Positions 24,637 through 33,458 of a stretch of DNA of 64,000 nt are shown one piece after another; position 1 is the first letter of the stretch, and the number at the start of each line of letters is the position of its first letter. The notes under the pieces were generated by a model. That model was given only the letters and a program-made list of their open reading frames with translations, made no database searches and was not told the DNA's origin. The translations under genes and the position numbers were made by a program. The DNA comes from an uncultured Flavobacterium sp. (lineage in GTDB: Bacteria > Bacteroidota > Bacteroidia > Flavobacteriales > Flavobacteriaceae), in NCBI RefSeq assembly GCF_963422545.1, contig NZ_OY730230.1, forward strand, positions 496,001 to 560,000, read 5' to 3'.

Positions 24637-26037
24637 TTACGATAACGTTTTCAAAGTATCATTAAAACTTAAAACAACGATAGTTCCCAGTCCTTTTTCG
24701 CTATCAATTTTAAACTCAATATGTAATAATTCTGTAACTCGTTTTACGATTGATAATCCTAGCCCGGTTCCTTTAATTTCAGGATGATCTGTTGAATTTG
24801 ATCTGAAAAAAGGATTAAAAATAGCTTCTAAATCTTCTTTGGCAATTCCAATTCCATTATCCGAGATAGTACAAATTGTCTTTTCATTTTGTTTAGAAAG
24901 TAAAATAGAAACCTCCCCTTCTTTGTTGTTATATTTAATTGCGTTCGAAATAATATTTCTTAAAATTGTAATGACTAAAAAAGTATCTGATTTGATGTAA
25001 TAATCTTCAAAAGCATTAAACTTAATACTAATGTTTTGCTCGTTTATTTTCTCTGAGTTTAATCTTAAAACATCTAAAATTAATGTGTTTAAATAAACTG
25101 ATTCTGTTTTGATATTTTGCTTTTGGTTTTCAAAACGTGCCATTAAAAGTAGCTGATCTACCAACAAATTTAAGTGGTCAACTTCTTTTACACAATAATT
25201 AATTTTTTCTTCATACTCTTTGCAATCACGAGGTTTACGAATCAAAACTTCAAGTGTTCCTTTAATAACAGTTAAAGGTGTTCTTAGTTCATGTGATGCA
25301 TCTGAAGTAAATTGTTTTTCGCGCTCAATAGCATCTTCAATTCGGTTTAATAAATTATTTATTGTCTTTGAAAGTACATACAATTCATCCTGGGCTTTGG
25401 GCAGCGGAATTCGGGCTTTTAGATTATCTCTCGTGATAATTCTTGAGGTATTTATAATTGCATTTATTGGTTTTATACTTCTGCCTGCGAAAAAACGTGC
25501 AATGAAAAACAGCAATACTAAAATGGCTAAAAAAGATAAGGACATAACATCAAACAAGTTATTAAGAACCAGTTTAGAATCTTCCAGAGACATTGCGACA
25601 ATAAGATATCCTATTTTTTTATTTTTTATATGAAGCGGAACCTGAATTTGCCTGATGGGATGATCTCCCATTTTTGTATCAAACAACTCAAAATCTTCTG
25701 CAGAATCTTTAAATTCTAAAACTTGCGCTTTAAGATTTGGCGCTTTATCGATAATTTTTTTCTTCAGATCTAAAAACTCTACAAAAACAGGATTTACATC
25801 TACTGTATTGTGTTCGCGTTCATTCCATTCTTCTTGATCGATAAGAATTATTTCGCCTTTTTTTTGTTTGATTTCATCCAGATGATTATGAACTTCAACT
25901 TTAATATTTCCATCAATATGATTATAAACGGTATGTTTAACGATAAAATAAATAACTGAGAAAACTACCAAAATCAACAATCCTGTGGTGATGATATAGT
26001 TTAAAGCGATTCTGTTTTTAAAAGAAAGTTGCAACAT
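24637..26037 (-). CDS. Sensor histidine kinase
   Basis: Membrane two-component sensor, 466 residues. Transmembrane segments lie at about residues 12-32 (LNYIITTGLLILVVFSVIY) and 160-180, with a periplasmic sensing region between them and a HAMP linker after the second. The HisKA domain contains the phospho-acceptor His in FTSDASHELRTPLTV. The HATPase domain shows the N box (ILRNIISNAIKYN), ISDNGIGIAKEDL and GTGLGLSIVKRV. It directly abuts the response-regulator gene upstream with no gap, so the pair is co-translated. The layout resembles the CusS/heavy-metal sensor group, but the signal is unknown. Confidence 0.93.
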   Translation of the reverse strand: MLQLSFKNRIALNYIITTGLLILVVFSVIYFIVKHTVYNHIDGNIKVEVHNHLDEIKQKKGEIILIDQEEWNEREHNTVDVNPVFVEFLDLKKKIIDKAPNLKAQVLEFKDSAEDFELFDTKMGDHPIRQIQVPLHIKNKKIGYLIVAMSLEDSKLVLNNLFDVMSLSFLAILVLLFFIARFFAGRSIKPINAIINTSRIITRDNLKARIPLPKAQDELYVLSKTINNLLNRIEDAIEREKQFTSDASHELRTPLTVIKGTLEVLIRKPRDCKEYEEKINYCVKEVDHLNLLVDQLLLMARFENQKQNIKTESVYLNTLILDVLRLNSEKINEQNISIKFNAFEDYYIKSDTFLVITILRNIISNAIKYNNKEGEVSILLSKQNEKTICTISDNGIGIAKEDLEAIFNPFFRSNSTDHPEIKGTGLGLSIVKRVTELLHIEFKIDSEKGLGTIVVLSFNDTLKTLS

Positions 26038-26703
26038 TTATAAATCGTTAGCGATATAACCAATACCGCGAATTGTTTTAATATAATCTTCTTCAATTTT
26101 TAAATTGAGTTTTTTTCTGATCGCATTCATAAAAACATCAATTACGCCCGTATCGTATTCAAAATTTATTCCCCAAACATCTTTTAAAATCTGATTTCTG
26201 GTACAAACTTTTCCTTTATGCTGAATTAAATAGGTCAACAATTCAAATTCTCTTTGTGTCAGCGCAACTTCTTCTTCATTTTTTAAAACAATATGCTTCG
26301 ACAAATCAATTCTAATGGTACCTAAACTTAAAATTTCTGGCTCTTTTTGATTTCTAAAGTGAATTTTGATTCGTTCTACCAGTTCTTCAAAACTAAAAGG
26401 TTTTTTAATATAATCGTTTGCTCCTGCTTTTAAGCCTTCTATAGTTTCCTGAACGGTATCTTTAGCCGTTAAAAAAATAATTGGTGTAGTCTGATCCTTT
26501 ATTCTTATGGCTTTACATAAGTCTAAACCATTTATTTTAGGAAGCATCCAATCTAATAAGATTAAATCAAAATTTTGCTCCTGAATCAATTCAAAACCTT
26601 TTGATCCGTCATTTGCAGTGGTAACCTGATATCCTTCTTCCTGCAAACCTTGCTGCAAAAACTGAATAATTCCTAATTCATCTTCGACTATTAAAATGTG
26701 CAT
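26038..26703 (-). CDS. OmpR/PhoB-family response regulator
   Basis: DNA-binding partner of the adjacent sensor kinase, 221 residues. The receiver domain has the acidic pocket in VEDE, the phospho-acceptor Asp in LILLDWMLPKINGL, the Thr/Ser region in IIFLTAKD and the conserved Lys in YIKKPF. The C-terminal winged helix reads LTQREFELLTYLIQHKGKVCTRNQILKDVWG. It is the first gene of a two-gene operon and diverges from an LTA-synthase-like gene 211 bases away, which makes that gene a natural candidate target. Confidence 0.94.
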   Translation of the reverse strand: MHILIVEDELGIIQFLQQGLQEEGYQVTTANDGSKGFELIQEQNFDLILLDWMLPKINGLDLCKAIRIKDQTTPIIFLTAKDTVQETIEGLKAGANDYIKKPFSFEELVERIKIHFRNQKEPEILSLGTIRIDLSKHIVLKNEEEVALTQREFELLTYLIQHKGKVCTRNQILKDVWGINFEYDTGVIDVFMNAIRKKLNLKIEEDYIKTIRGIGYIANDL

Positions 26704-26879
26704 TTAGTTATAAATTTTAGATTAAACTGTGGCTTTTTTATTCCCAAAGATAAAGATTTTGGGTCGAAGAAACTGCCTGAAACCCTCAGAATAGCAGAAA
26801 TAAAACCATTTTAAGTTAATATTAAGGCATTGTTAATAAATGAGAAGGTATAACTTAATCAAGAACTAATTTAAAGAAT

Positions 26880-26887
26880 TATTTTTG
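26880..26887 (+). promoter_or_regulatory. Putative -7 element of the LTA-synthase-like gene
   Basis: TATTTTTG matches TAnnTTTG and ends 27 bases before the ATG at 26915. It overlaps a TTG that could be taken as an alternative start, which argues that translation begins at 26915. Confidence 0.5.
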
Positions 26888-26914
26888 CAAAAAAATAATA
26901 CCACAAACAATACC

Positions 26915-29005
26915 ATGAATTTTTACAAAAAACTTTCCCCAATTTACAATCTTGCTTTTTTTTACTTCGCAGTAAGCTTTGTATTACGAATTGTTTTGTT
27001 TTTTCACCCTATAACACAGAGTTCTTTTACTATTCTGGAGAGTTTAAAAATCTTCTCTTTAGGACTTTTTTCAGACTTTTTTGTTTTTGTTATCGCAAGT
27101 ATTTTTTTGTGGTTATACTTAATATTCATTTCAAATTCTAAATACAACAAGCCTTCCGGCTATATTATTCTTGGTGTTTTTGTAGCATTATTTATTTATG
27201 CTGTGTCCGGAAAAAGTGTTTTTGACGAGTATGGCGGTGCTTTACCAAAAATAGTCGCAATTTTCATCGGAATCAAAACTGCTCTTTTTGCTCTTTTGCT
27301 TTTTCTTCCTAAATTAAGAGACAAAATCAGATATTGGTTGTTTGCTTTTGTAATTTTCTTATATGTTTTACTAATTCTTCAAAACGGATTAAGTGAATAT
27401 TTCTTTTGGAACGAATTTGGTGTGAAATACAATTTTATTGCCGTAAATTATTTAATTTATACCAATGAGGTTATTGGAAACATCGTGCAATCGTATCCTG
27501 TAATTCCGTTGTTCTCGGCTTTATTTATAATAACAGGAATCTTTACTTATTTTATTTTAAAAAGATCCAAAAACTACGTAGACAATATTCCGTCTATTGG
27601 TGAAAAAGTAAAAATTAGTTTGGTTTATCTTTGTCTGTTTGCTATTTCATTACTTGCAATTCCAACTCTTTCAAAAACTGAAAACTCTAAAAATGTTTTT
27701 GTTAATGAATTACAAGCTAATGGATTATATAAATTCTATCTGGCTTTCGAGAATAGTGATCTTGATTATTTTAAATTTTACAAAACGCTTCCAAATCAAG
27801 AGGCTTTTACACTTCTAAAACAGCAATTTCCAACAATTTCAGGACAAAGCACAAAGCGAACTATAACTGCTGATTCTGTTGAAAATCATAAAAATGTTGT
27901 TTTAATTACGATAGAAAGTTATAGTGCTGACTTCATGAAAATGTACGGAAACGAACAAAACATTACACCTTTCTTAGATAGTTTGGCTCAAAAAAGTTTA
28001 CTTTTTACCAATTTATATGCAGCCGGAAACAGAACTGTTCGCGGACTTGAAGCGGTGACTTTATGTTTACCTCCAACTGCCGGTGAAAGTGTTGTAAAGA
28101 GAAAAGACAATAAAAATAAATTCTCGACGGGAGCAATTTTCAAACAAAAAGGTTACAATGTAAAATACATGTACGGTGGAGATGCTTTTTTTGACAATAT
28201 GCAGGAATTTTATTCCGGAAATAATTACCAAATCGTAGATAAATCCAGCTTCACTCCTGAAGAAATAACGTTTTCTAATGTTTGGGGAGTTTGTGATGAA
28301 GATATGTACAACAAAGCTATAAAGGTTATGAATGCTGAGGCAAAGGAAAACAAACCTTTCTTTAATCATATTATGACGGTGAGTAATCACAGGCCTTTTA
28401 CTTATCCGAATAATAAAATAGATATTCCGGGAGATATTAAATCTCGTGAAGGCGGCGTAAAATACACGGATTATTCATTGAGAAAATTCTTTGAAATGGC
28501 CAGTAAACAACCTTGGTTCAAAAACACAGTATTTGTAATTGTTGCCGATCATTGCGCATCAAGTGCCGGAAAAACAGAGCTTCCATTAGATAAGTACAGA
28601 ATCCCTGGTTTTATCTACACGCCTGATGCAAAACCTGTAAAATACAATCAGTTAATGTCTCAAATAGATGTTATGCCAACGCTTTTTGGATTACTAAATT
28701 TTAGCTATGAAAGTAAATTCTTTGGTCAGGATGTTTTGAAACCTGATTATAAACCAAGGGCTTTTATTGCAACTTATCAGGATTTAGGTTTAATAAAAGA
28801 CAATGTTTTGACGATTTTATCTCCTAAACAGCAAGTAACGCAATTTGACTTGCAAATCGACACAAAACCTGGTATTGCTCCTGAATTTCAAATTGATTAC
28901 AACGAAATCCCAATGAAAAAGGAAAGAACTGATTTGGTAAACGAAACGATTTCATTCTATCAAACGGCTTCGGATATGTTGAAAGAGAAGAAATATCAGA
29001 AATAG
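26915..29005 (+). CDS. LTA synthase family protein (membrane sulfatase-like phosphotransferase)
   Basis: Alkaline-phosphatase-superfamily membrane protein of the LtaS/MdoB type. About five transmembrane segments span residues 10-250, followed by an extracytoplasmic catalytic domain. That domain shows VVLITIESYSADFMKMYG, the nucleophile Thr region YAAGNRTVRGLEAV, and the metal ligands in MYGGDAFFDN and VIVADHCASSAG. In Gram-negative bacteria such proteins transfer phosphoglycerol or phosphoethanolamine to envelope glycans or lipids; the substrate here is unknown. I start it at ATG 26915 (MNFYKKLSPIYN, 696 residues) because the TTG at 26885 lies in the promoter. Divergent from the two-component operon. 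Confidence 0.9.
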   Translation: MNFYKKLSPIYNLAFFYFAVSFVLRIVLFFHPITQSSFTILESLKIFSLGLFSDFFVFVIASIFLWLYLIFISNSKYNKPSGYIILGVFVALFIYAVSGKSVFDEYGGALPKIVAIFIGIKTALFALLLFLPKLRDKIRYWLFAFVIFLYVLLILQNGLSEYFFWNEFGVKYNFIAVNYLIYTNEVIGNIVQSYPVIPLFSALFIITGIFTYFILKRSKNYVDNIPSIGEKVKISLVYLCLFAISLLAIPTLSKTENSKNVFVNELQANGLYKFYLAFENSDLDYFKFYKTLPNQEAFTLLKQQFPTISGQSTKRTITADSVENHKNVVLITIESYSADFMKMYGNEQNITPFLDSLAQKSLLFTNLYAAGNRTVRGLEAVTLCLPPTAGESVVKRKDNKNKFSTGAIFKQKGYNVKYMYGGDAFFDNMQEFYSGNNYQIVDKSSFTPEEITFSNVWGVCDEDMYNKAIKVMNAEAKENKPFFNHIMTVSNHRPFTYPNNKIDIPGDIKSREGGVKYTDYSLRKFFEMASKQPWFKNTVFVIVADHCASSAGKTELPLDKYRIPGFIYTPDAKPVKYNQLMSQIDVMPTLFGLLNFSYESKFFGQDVLKPDYKPRAFIATYQDLGLIKDNVLTILSPKQQVTQFDLQIDTKPGIAPEFQIDYNEIPMKKERTDLVNETISFYQTASDMLKEKKYQK

Positions 29006-29017
29006 GATTGAAAAATT

Positions 29018-29275
29018 TGTTTCAAGTTTCAAAGTTTCAAGTTTCAAAGTTTCAGGTTTCATCGAAGAATTTGCTACATATGGCACACGGATGACACAGA
29101 TTAAACGGATTTACACAGATTTTATTTCTCTTCCTTCGTCGAATAGTAAAGCGAATAGAAATGAAAATTAAATAAAAGAGCCTCAAATTCAAATGAATTT
29201 GAGGCTCTTTTATTTGGTAGAATTATTAGTTTTCATCATTCGTATTTCAACTTGAAACTTGAAACCTGAAACTAA
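29018..29275. repeat. Repeat region between convergent genes
   Basis: Tandem gtttcaagtttcaaa units (29018-29062) are matched by inverted cttgaaacttgaaacctg units (about 29250-29275). Between them are a cacggatgacacagatta-type fragment, also seen in the hisC-hisB spacer, and a strong hairpin. Confidence 0.7.
29170..29215. terminator. Strong bidirectional terminator
   Basis: Perfect 21-bp arms (29170-29190 and 29195-29215, core agagcctcaaattc) with a 4-base loop and A/T runs at both ends, between the LTA-synthase-like gene (plus) and the nuclease gene (minus). Confidence 0.88.
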
Positions 29276-29286
29276 AAAAACTCTTT

Positions 29287-30285
29287 TTAGTCATTCTGAT
29301 TCACCATTCCGAATAAATATCCATCCTGAAACAATTTTTGATCATCTTTCAATGCCTGATTGTTACGTTGTGTGATTTCGCTTGAATCTAATTTGCTTAA
29401 ATCAGGTTTTCCTGCGTTTACCCATGCAGTATACCAAAAACTTGCTACTGCAGTAATTGCTTTTTTCATTTGGCTTTCAACCATTCCGTTTAATTCTTTA
29501 TGCAATTTAGCCGCATATTTATCAGAGAACTTAGCTGAGTTATATTTAGTCTTAACAACTTTTCCTTCAGCATCCATCTCAAAAATTTCGTTTTCAGGAG
29601 TTGACGTTCTCAATTTTTTATCTATTTCTAATAAAGGCGCAGCTAAACTATGTGTATCATTAATCATGTCCCAAACTGCCTTATTAACATTTTCATAATA
29701 AGTTGCTTGCGGCACATTTAATTTATAATTCTTTGCAAATAACTCCGGCAATCTGCTTTCCCAAAGAGAATGGATTCCTTTTTGATCGGTCAATTGACCA
29801 TCATGGTTTGCAGAAGTATGCAACGGCATGTGTGCATCTCCAATATAATGACCTAAATCTGCAGCAAGAAATAAGATTTCTGCTCTATTTTTTTCTTTAA
29901 AAGCTTTAGTTAATTTTACCATCATATCTTCGATATACCAAGGCAAAATTCCGTTATCGTTTAAAAATTTAGCATCGTATTTTTTCTTTGCTTCTTCTAA
30001 AGTTTTTGGCAAACTATCAGCAGAACCAAAGTTTTCCATATCAAAATAATGTCTTGGATTTTCATCTTTATAATTTAAGGCATATTTACGAATGTCCGGC
30101 ACAGAAGCTTCCTGAGTAATAAAATCAATGTGATTGTAAAAAAACACTTGTAGAGATTGTGGCAAAGCCATCACTGCGGCTTTATTAATACGTTCGTGAC
30201 CAACGATTCCCCAAGATAGTGTCAAAAATCCAAGTCCTAAAGCAAAAAACGCTATTAGTTTTGGTTTCATTTTAAAGTTTTTCAT
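29287..30285 (-). CDS. S1/P1-type nuclease (zinc-dependent, secreted)
   Basis: Extracytoplasmic tri-zinc nuclease of the S1/P1 / phospholipase C fold. A signal peptide (MKPKLIAFFALGLGFLTLS) precedes WGIVGHERINKAA; in this family the mature N-terminal Trp and the following His are zinc ligands, so cleavage should fall just before W. The second conserved block is LAADLGHYIGDAHMPLH. At 332 residues it is the usual length. It probably degrades single-stranded nucleic acids for nutrient use. It is transcribed alone, convergent with the LTA-synthase-like gene. Confidence 0.9.
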   Translation of the reverse strand: MKNFKMKPKLIAFFALGLGFLTLSWGIVGHERINKAAVMALPQSLQVFFYNHIDFITQEASVPDIRKYALNYKDENPRHYFDMENFGSADSLPKTLEEAKKKYDAKFLNDNGILPWYIEDMMVKLTKAFKEKNRAEILFLAADLGHYIGDAHMPLHTSANHDGQLTDQKGIHSLWESRLPELFAKNYKLNVPQATYYENVNKAVWDMINDTHSLAAPLLEIDKKLRTSTPENEIFEMDAEGKVVKTKYNSAKFSDKYAAKLHKELNGMVESQMKKAITAVASFWYTAWVNAGKPDLSKLDSSEITQRNNQALKDDQKLFQDGYLFGMVNQND

Positions 30286-30459
30286 TTTGTATTTTTATTA
30301 GAGGTACAAATTTATTTTATTTAAGCATAATTCAAAAGAATACCTTACAAGATTATGTAAATTTAATTTTGTATAGCATTTAAACCATTTAAATGATATA
30401 ACTTCAAATTGAAAGTTTCTTTGTAAATTCGTCCTGTTTTTTATCTTAAATTTTTATTT

Positions 30460-31413
30460 ATGCGCCTGATTCGCCTGATTATTCTTTTCTTTTCTATTTC
30501 TACTGTTTGTTTCGCACAAGATGATATTATACAATTAAAAAATGTTAGTGATACCATTTTAAACACTAAAAGAACATTGAAAGTATCTGATCCTTTGAAT
30601 GCTGTAAAAACAATGCAGAAATTATTTCCCGGAAAATTATACAATTTATCAGACCATAATACTTTTATAAGCTGGAATTGCAAAAACTGTAAACCAGCCG
30701 CTTATAATGATGTAAACGGTACCGACGGCGATCAGATGTTTCCTTATACTGAAGGTGTTGCTACGAGATTGCTTACCAATATCGATTATTCAGATTCTAA
30801 AGGAAACCAATTTAAGTTTCTGGTTTTTAACCATTCTGTTTATGATGCAGACGGATTGCAAACCAGCAGATTTGCAGGAGGCCTTTTAAGCATTGCCAAA
30901 TTTGCAAAGAATGAAAATACCTGGGAAATGAAATCTTTTCAACCTGCTATTCAGGCTTTTGGTTCTTTTGCTCAGGCTCCCATACCAAAATTGGTACAAA
31001 TTGGTGAAGATCAGTACGCATTAACACTTGTACATGCCAATGGTGGCGGAGGTGCTCCTTACTCTGGTTATCTTTATTTATTAGTAGGTTTTGATGGAAA
31101 ATACCAGTCTTTAATGGAAGTTGATTATTATACTCTTTTTAATAGCAGCAGTTCAGGATGGTCAAGTACTTATACTGTCGTTAATGATAATAATAAAAAG
31201 TTTTTTCGCGATTTTGTAATTACAACAACTGGTTCATACAAAAAAGCAAAAGGCACTGAAGATGATTACGAGGTAGATTTGCCAAGTGAAATTGCTACAT
31301 TGGCTAAAACTAAAAAACAGTTTAATTTTGTAATTGAAAGACGATTTTCATTTAAAGGAAAACGTTACAATAGTGTTGGCAAATCTGTTGTTAAATTCTC
31401 GAACATAAAATAG
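30460..31413 (+). CDS. Exported protein of unknown function
   Basis: A 317-residue protein with a signal peptide (MRLIRLIILFFSISTVCFA, cleavage before QDD). The mature part is rich in beta-type sequence, with NCKNC near residue 72, ALTLVHANGGGGAPYSGYLYLLVGFDG, and FVIERRFSFKGKRYNSVG at the end. I do not recognise the family. It is divergent from the S1/P1 nuclease gene (174 bases) and its stop lies 8 bases from the stop of the YeiH-like gene on the other strand. No function is proposed. Confidence 0.8.
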   Translation: MRLIRLIILFFSISTVCFAQDDIIQLKNVSDTILNTKRTLKVSDPLNAVKTMQKLFPGKLYNLSDHNTFISWNCKNCKPAAYNDVNGTDGDQMFPYTEGVATRLLTNIDYSDSKGNQFKFLVFNHSVYDADGLQTSRFAGGLLSIAKFAKNENTWEMKSFQPAIQAFGSFAQAPIPKLVQIGEDQYALTLVHANGGGGAPYSGYLYLLVGFDGKYQSLMEVDYYTLFNSSSSGWSSTYTVVNDNNKKFFRDFVITTTGSYKKAKGTEDDYEVDLPSEIATLAKTKKQFNFVIERRFSFKGKRYNSVGKSVVKFSNIK

Positions 31414-31421
31414 TTTTCTTT

Positions 31422-32399
31422 TTAATGAAAGTATAGTATTGAAGCCAAACCTAAACAAGCAATAAATGCCCAAAGTAGAACTCCTTGTAGTAAAGGCTTC
31501 ACTCCTACTGATTTTAAAGTATTTATATTTAAGGTAGCTCCAATCAGGAATAAAGTAATTGTTAATCCAATTTTTGCAATGCCTACAATATGCGGCGCAA
31601 TAATATCTGTTGCGGGTACATAAGTATTAAAAAGCATGGCAAGAATAAATAATCCTATGAAGTAAGGTATTTTAATTTTAGTCCCAACGCTTCGGGATTG
31701 CTTATTAAAAATTACTGCCGTCAAAAGCGAAATTGGAATAATCCACAAGGCTCTGGCTAATTTTACCGTTGTAGCAATTTGCAAAGCTTCAGCTCCGTAT
31801 CTATTGGCTGCACCTACTACAGAACTTGTATCGTGAATTGCAATAGCACACCATAAACCAAAGTCTTTTTGAGACAAATCAAGTTGATGTCCGATGAAAG
31901 GGAAAACAAATAATGCTATAGAATTCAGAATAAAAATAACTCCCAAAGCTATTGAGGTTTGATTCTCATTTGATTTAATTACAGGTGAAATGGCTGCAAT
32001 GGCACTTCCTCCACAAATAGCAGTTCCGCAAGAAATTAAATGTGAAGTTTTTTTATCGGTTCTTAACCATTTTCCTAAAAATGTACCTAATAATAAAGTG
32101 CTGAAAATTGAAAATATAGTCAATAAAAAACCTTCTTTTCCGGCAGAAAGTGCACTTGTGGCATTCATTCCAAAACCTAAACCAACTACTGAAAATTGTA
32201 ATAAATAAGTAATCGCTTTACTATTGAATTCTACAAACGGATTCCCAAAAATGTTCACCATTATAACTCCTAGTAATAATGCAATTGGTGGTGAAATTAT
32301 AGAAAATAAGCATAAAGCAATAATTAGAATAAAAATTGCCTGTTGTATATAAAGATTAACTTCAAATAAATGTGACGCTGTATGTTGTTTCGTTTTCAA
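31422..32399 (-). CDS. YeiH-family putative sulfate exporter (UPF0324)
   Basis: Polytopic inner-membrane protein of 325 residues with about ten hydrophobic segments. It carries the family hallmarks VVGLGFGMNATSAL, CGTAICGGSAIAAISPVI and AIAIHDTSSVVGAA. Members are annotated as putative sulfate or sulfite exporters on limited evidence, so the substrate is uncertain. A LysR regulator gene lies 74 bases upstream on the same strand, an arrangement that often marks a regulated transporter. No terminator separates it from the convergent exported-protein gene. Confidence 0.88.
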   Translation of the reverse strand: MKTKQHTASHLFEVNLYIQQAIFILIIALCLFSIISPPIALLLGVIMVNIFGNPFVEFNSKAITYLLQFSVVGLGFGMNATSALSAGKEGFLLTIFSIFSTLLLGTFLGKWLRTDKKTSHLISCGTAICGGSAIAAISPVIKSNENQTSIALGVIFILNSIALFVFPFIGHQLDLSQKDFGLWCAIAIHDTSSVVGAANRYGAEALQIATTVKLARALWIIPISLLTAVIFNKQSRSVGTKIKIPYFIGLFILAMLFNTYVPATDIIAPHIVGIAKIGLTITLFLIGATLNINTLKSVGVKPLLQGVLLWAFIACLGLASILYFH

Positions 32400-32473
32400 A
32401 ATAATTGATTTGATATTTCTTGTACAAAGGTCTGTCGTTTATATCATAATCACTAATCGTAAATTACAATCGA

Positions 32474-33370
32474 CTATAACCCTAAGTTATAATACGAAGA
32501 AATATTTTGAATAAAAAGCTCTGACAAAGAATCTGATTTACCAAGTAGCGTTATGATGTAAAAATACCTTTCGATGGATAAATTTTCTACATCTAAAACC
32601 ATTAGTTCATTATTTTTAAGCTCTTTATCTACTGCGTGTATTGACATAAAAGCAAAACAATCTGAATTTAACAAATATGATTTTATACTTTCTGTACTTC
32701 CTAACTGCATTTCGATTTGTAAATCGGTTATTTTGAAACCAATTTGTTTCAATGCAAATTCTATAACTTCAAGTGTTCCGGAGCCTCGTTCGCGTGTTAT
32801 GAATTTCATTGTCTTTAAATCTTCTAATGAAATTTCATTTTTCTTTGCCAAAGGATTTTTGGTATTACAAACCAAAACCAATTCATCTTTCAGGAACGGA
32901 ATATATTTAATCGATTGATTTTTAGATTGTCCCTCGACAATTCCAATCTCGATTTCTTTGTTGATTAAAGCATTTTCGATTTGTTCTGTATTTCCGTTTA
33001 GCAAATTGACTTTTATATCTTTTTGCTTTTGATGAAATCGTGCCAAAACCGGCGAAATAAGATATTGTGCAATTGTTGTACTGGCTCCCAAACGCAATAA
33101 ACCCTGGCGTTCGTTAATAAAGGAACTCATATCAAAATCTATTTCGCGATAGATTTCAAAGATATTTTTGGTGTGTTTCAGCAGAATTTCTCCGGCCGGA
33201 GTTAAGGCGATTTTAGAACCGTTTCGCTCAAAAAGCTTGGTTTTATAAGTTTCTTCTAATTCCTGAATGTGTTTAGAAACCGCTGGCTGCGAGATATATA
33301 ATTCTGTTGCCGCTTTAGTAAAATTTAAACGAAGCGCAACGGTGTAGAATACTTTTAGCCTGAAATCCAT
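32474..33370 (-). CDS. LysR-family transcriptional regulator
   Basis: A 298-residue LTTR. The N-terminal winged helix reads LNFTKAATELYISQPAVSKHIQELEETYKTKLFERNGSK-like sequence over residues about 15-50, followed by the linker helix and the periplasmic-binding-protein-like effector domain. In this group (CysB/YeiE-like) effectors are often sulfur or carbon compounds; the neighbour is a YeiH-type exporter, so sulfur-related control is plausible but not shown. Transcribed in the same direction as the exporter, whereas LysR genes are more often divergent from their targets. Confidence 0.92.
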   Translation of the reverse strand: MDFRLKVFYTVALRLNFTKAATELYISQPAVSKHIQELEETYKTKLFERNGSKIALTPAGEILLKHTKNIFEIYREIDFDMSSFINERQGLLRLGASTTIAQYLISPVLARFHQKQKDIKVNLLNGNTEQIENALINKEIEIGIVEGQSKNQSIKYIPFLKDELVLVCNTKNPLAKKNEISLEDLKTMKFITRERGSGTLEVIEFALKQIGFKITDLQIEMQLGSTESIKSYLLNSDCFAFMSIHAVDKELKNNELMVLDVENLSIERYFYIITLLGKSDSLSELFIQNISSYYNLGL

Positions 33371-33458
33371 ATTGTTATTTTTTTGTTTTATGTTTCAAGT
33401 TTCAGGTTTCAGGTTCAGCAAAACTTTGAGCCTTTGTCCCTATGAACCTTTGCGGCTA
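33371..33458. repeat. Repeat-bearing spacer upstream of the LysR gene
   Basis: Contains tttcaagtttcaggtttcag (about 33390-33410), the same unit family as the ilv and his spacers, here without a full inverted partner. It then has a gcctttgtccctatgaacc stretch close to the VWA-protein stop. Confidence 0.5.

Noticed and set aside
26885..26887. TTG as start of the LTA-synthase-like gene
   Set aside because: It is the end of a TAnnTTTG promoter box; the ATG at 26915 gives the family-like N-terminus. The same reasoning applies to the TTG at 60528, which overlaps the promoter of the DUF4258-like gene.
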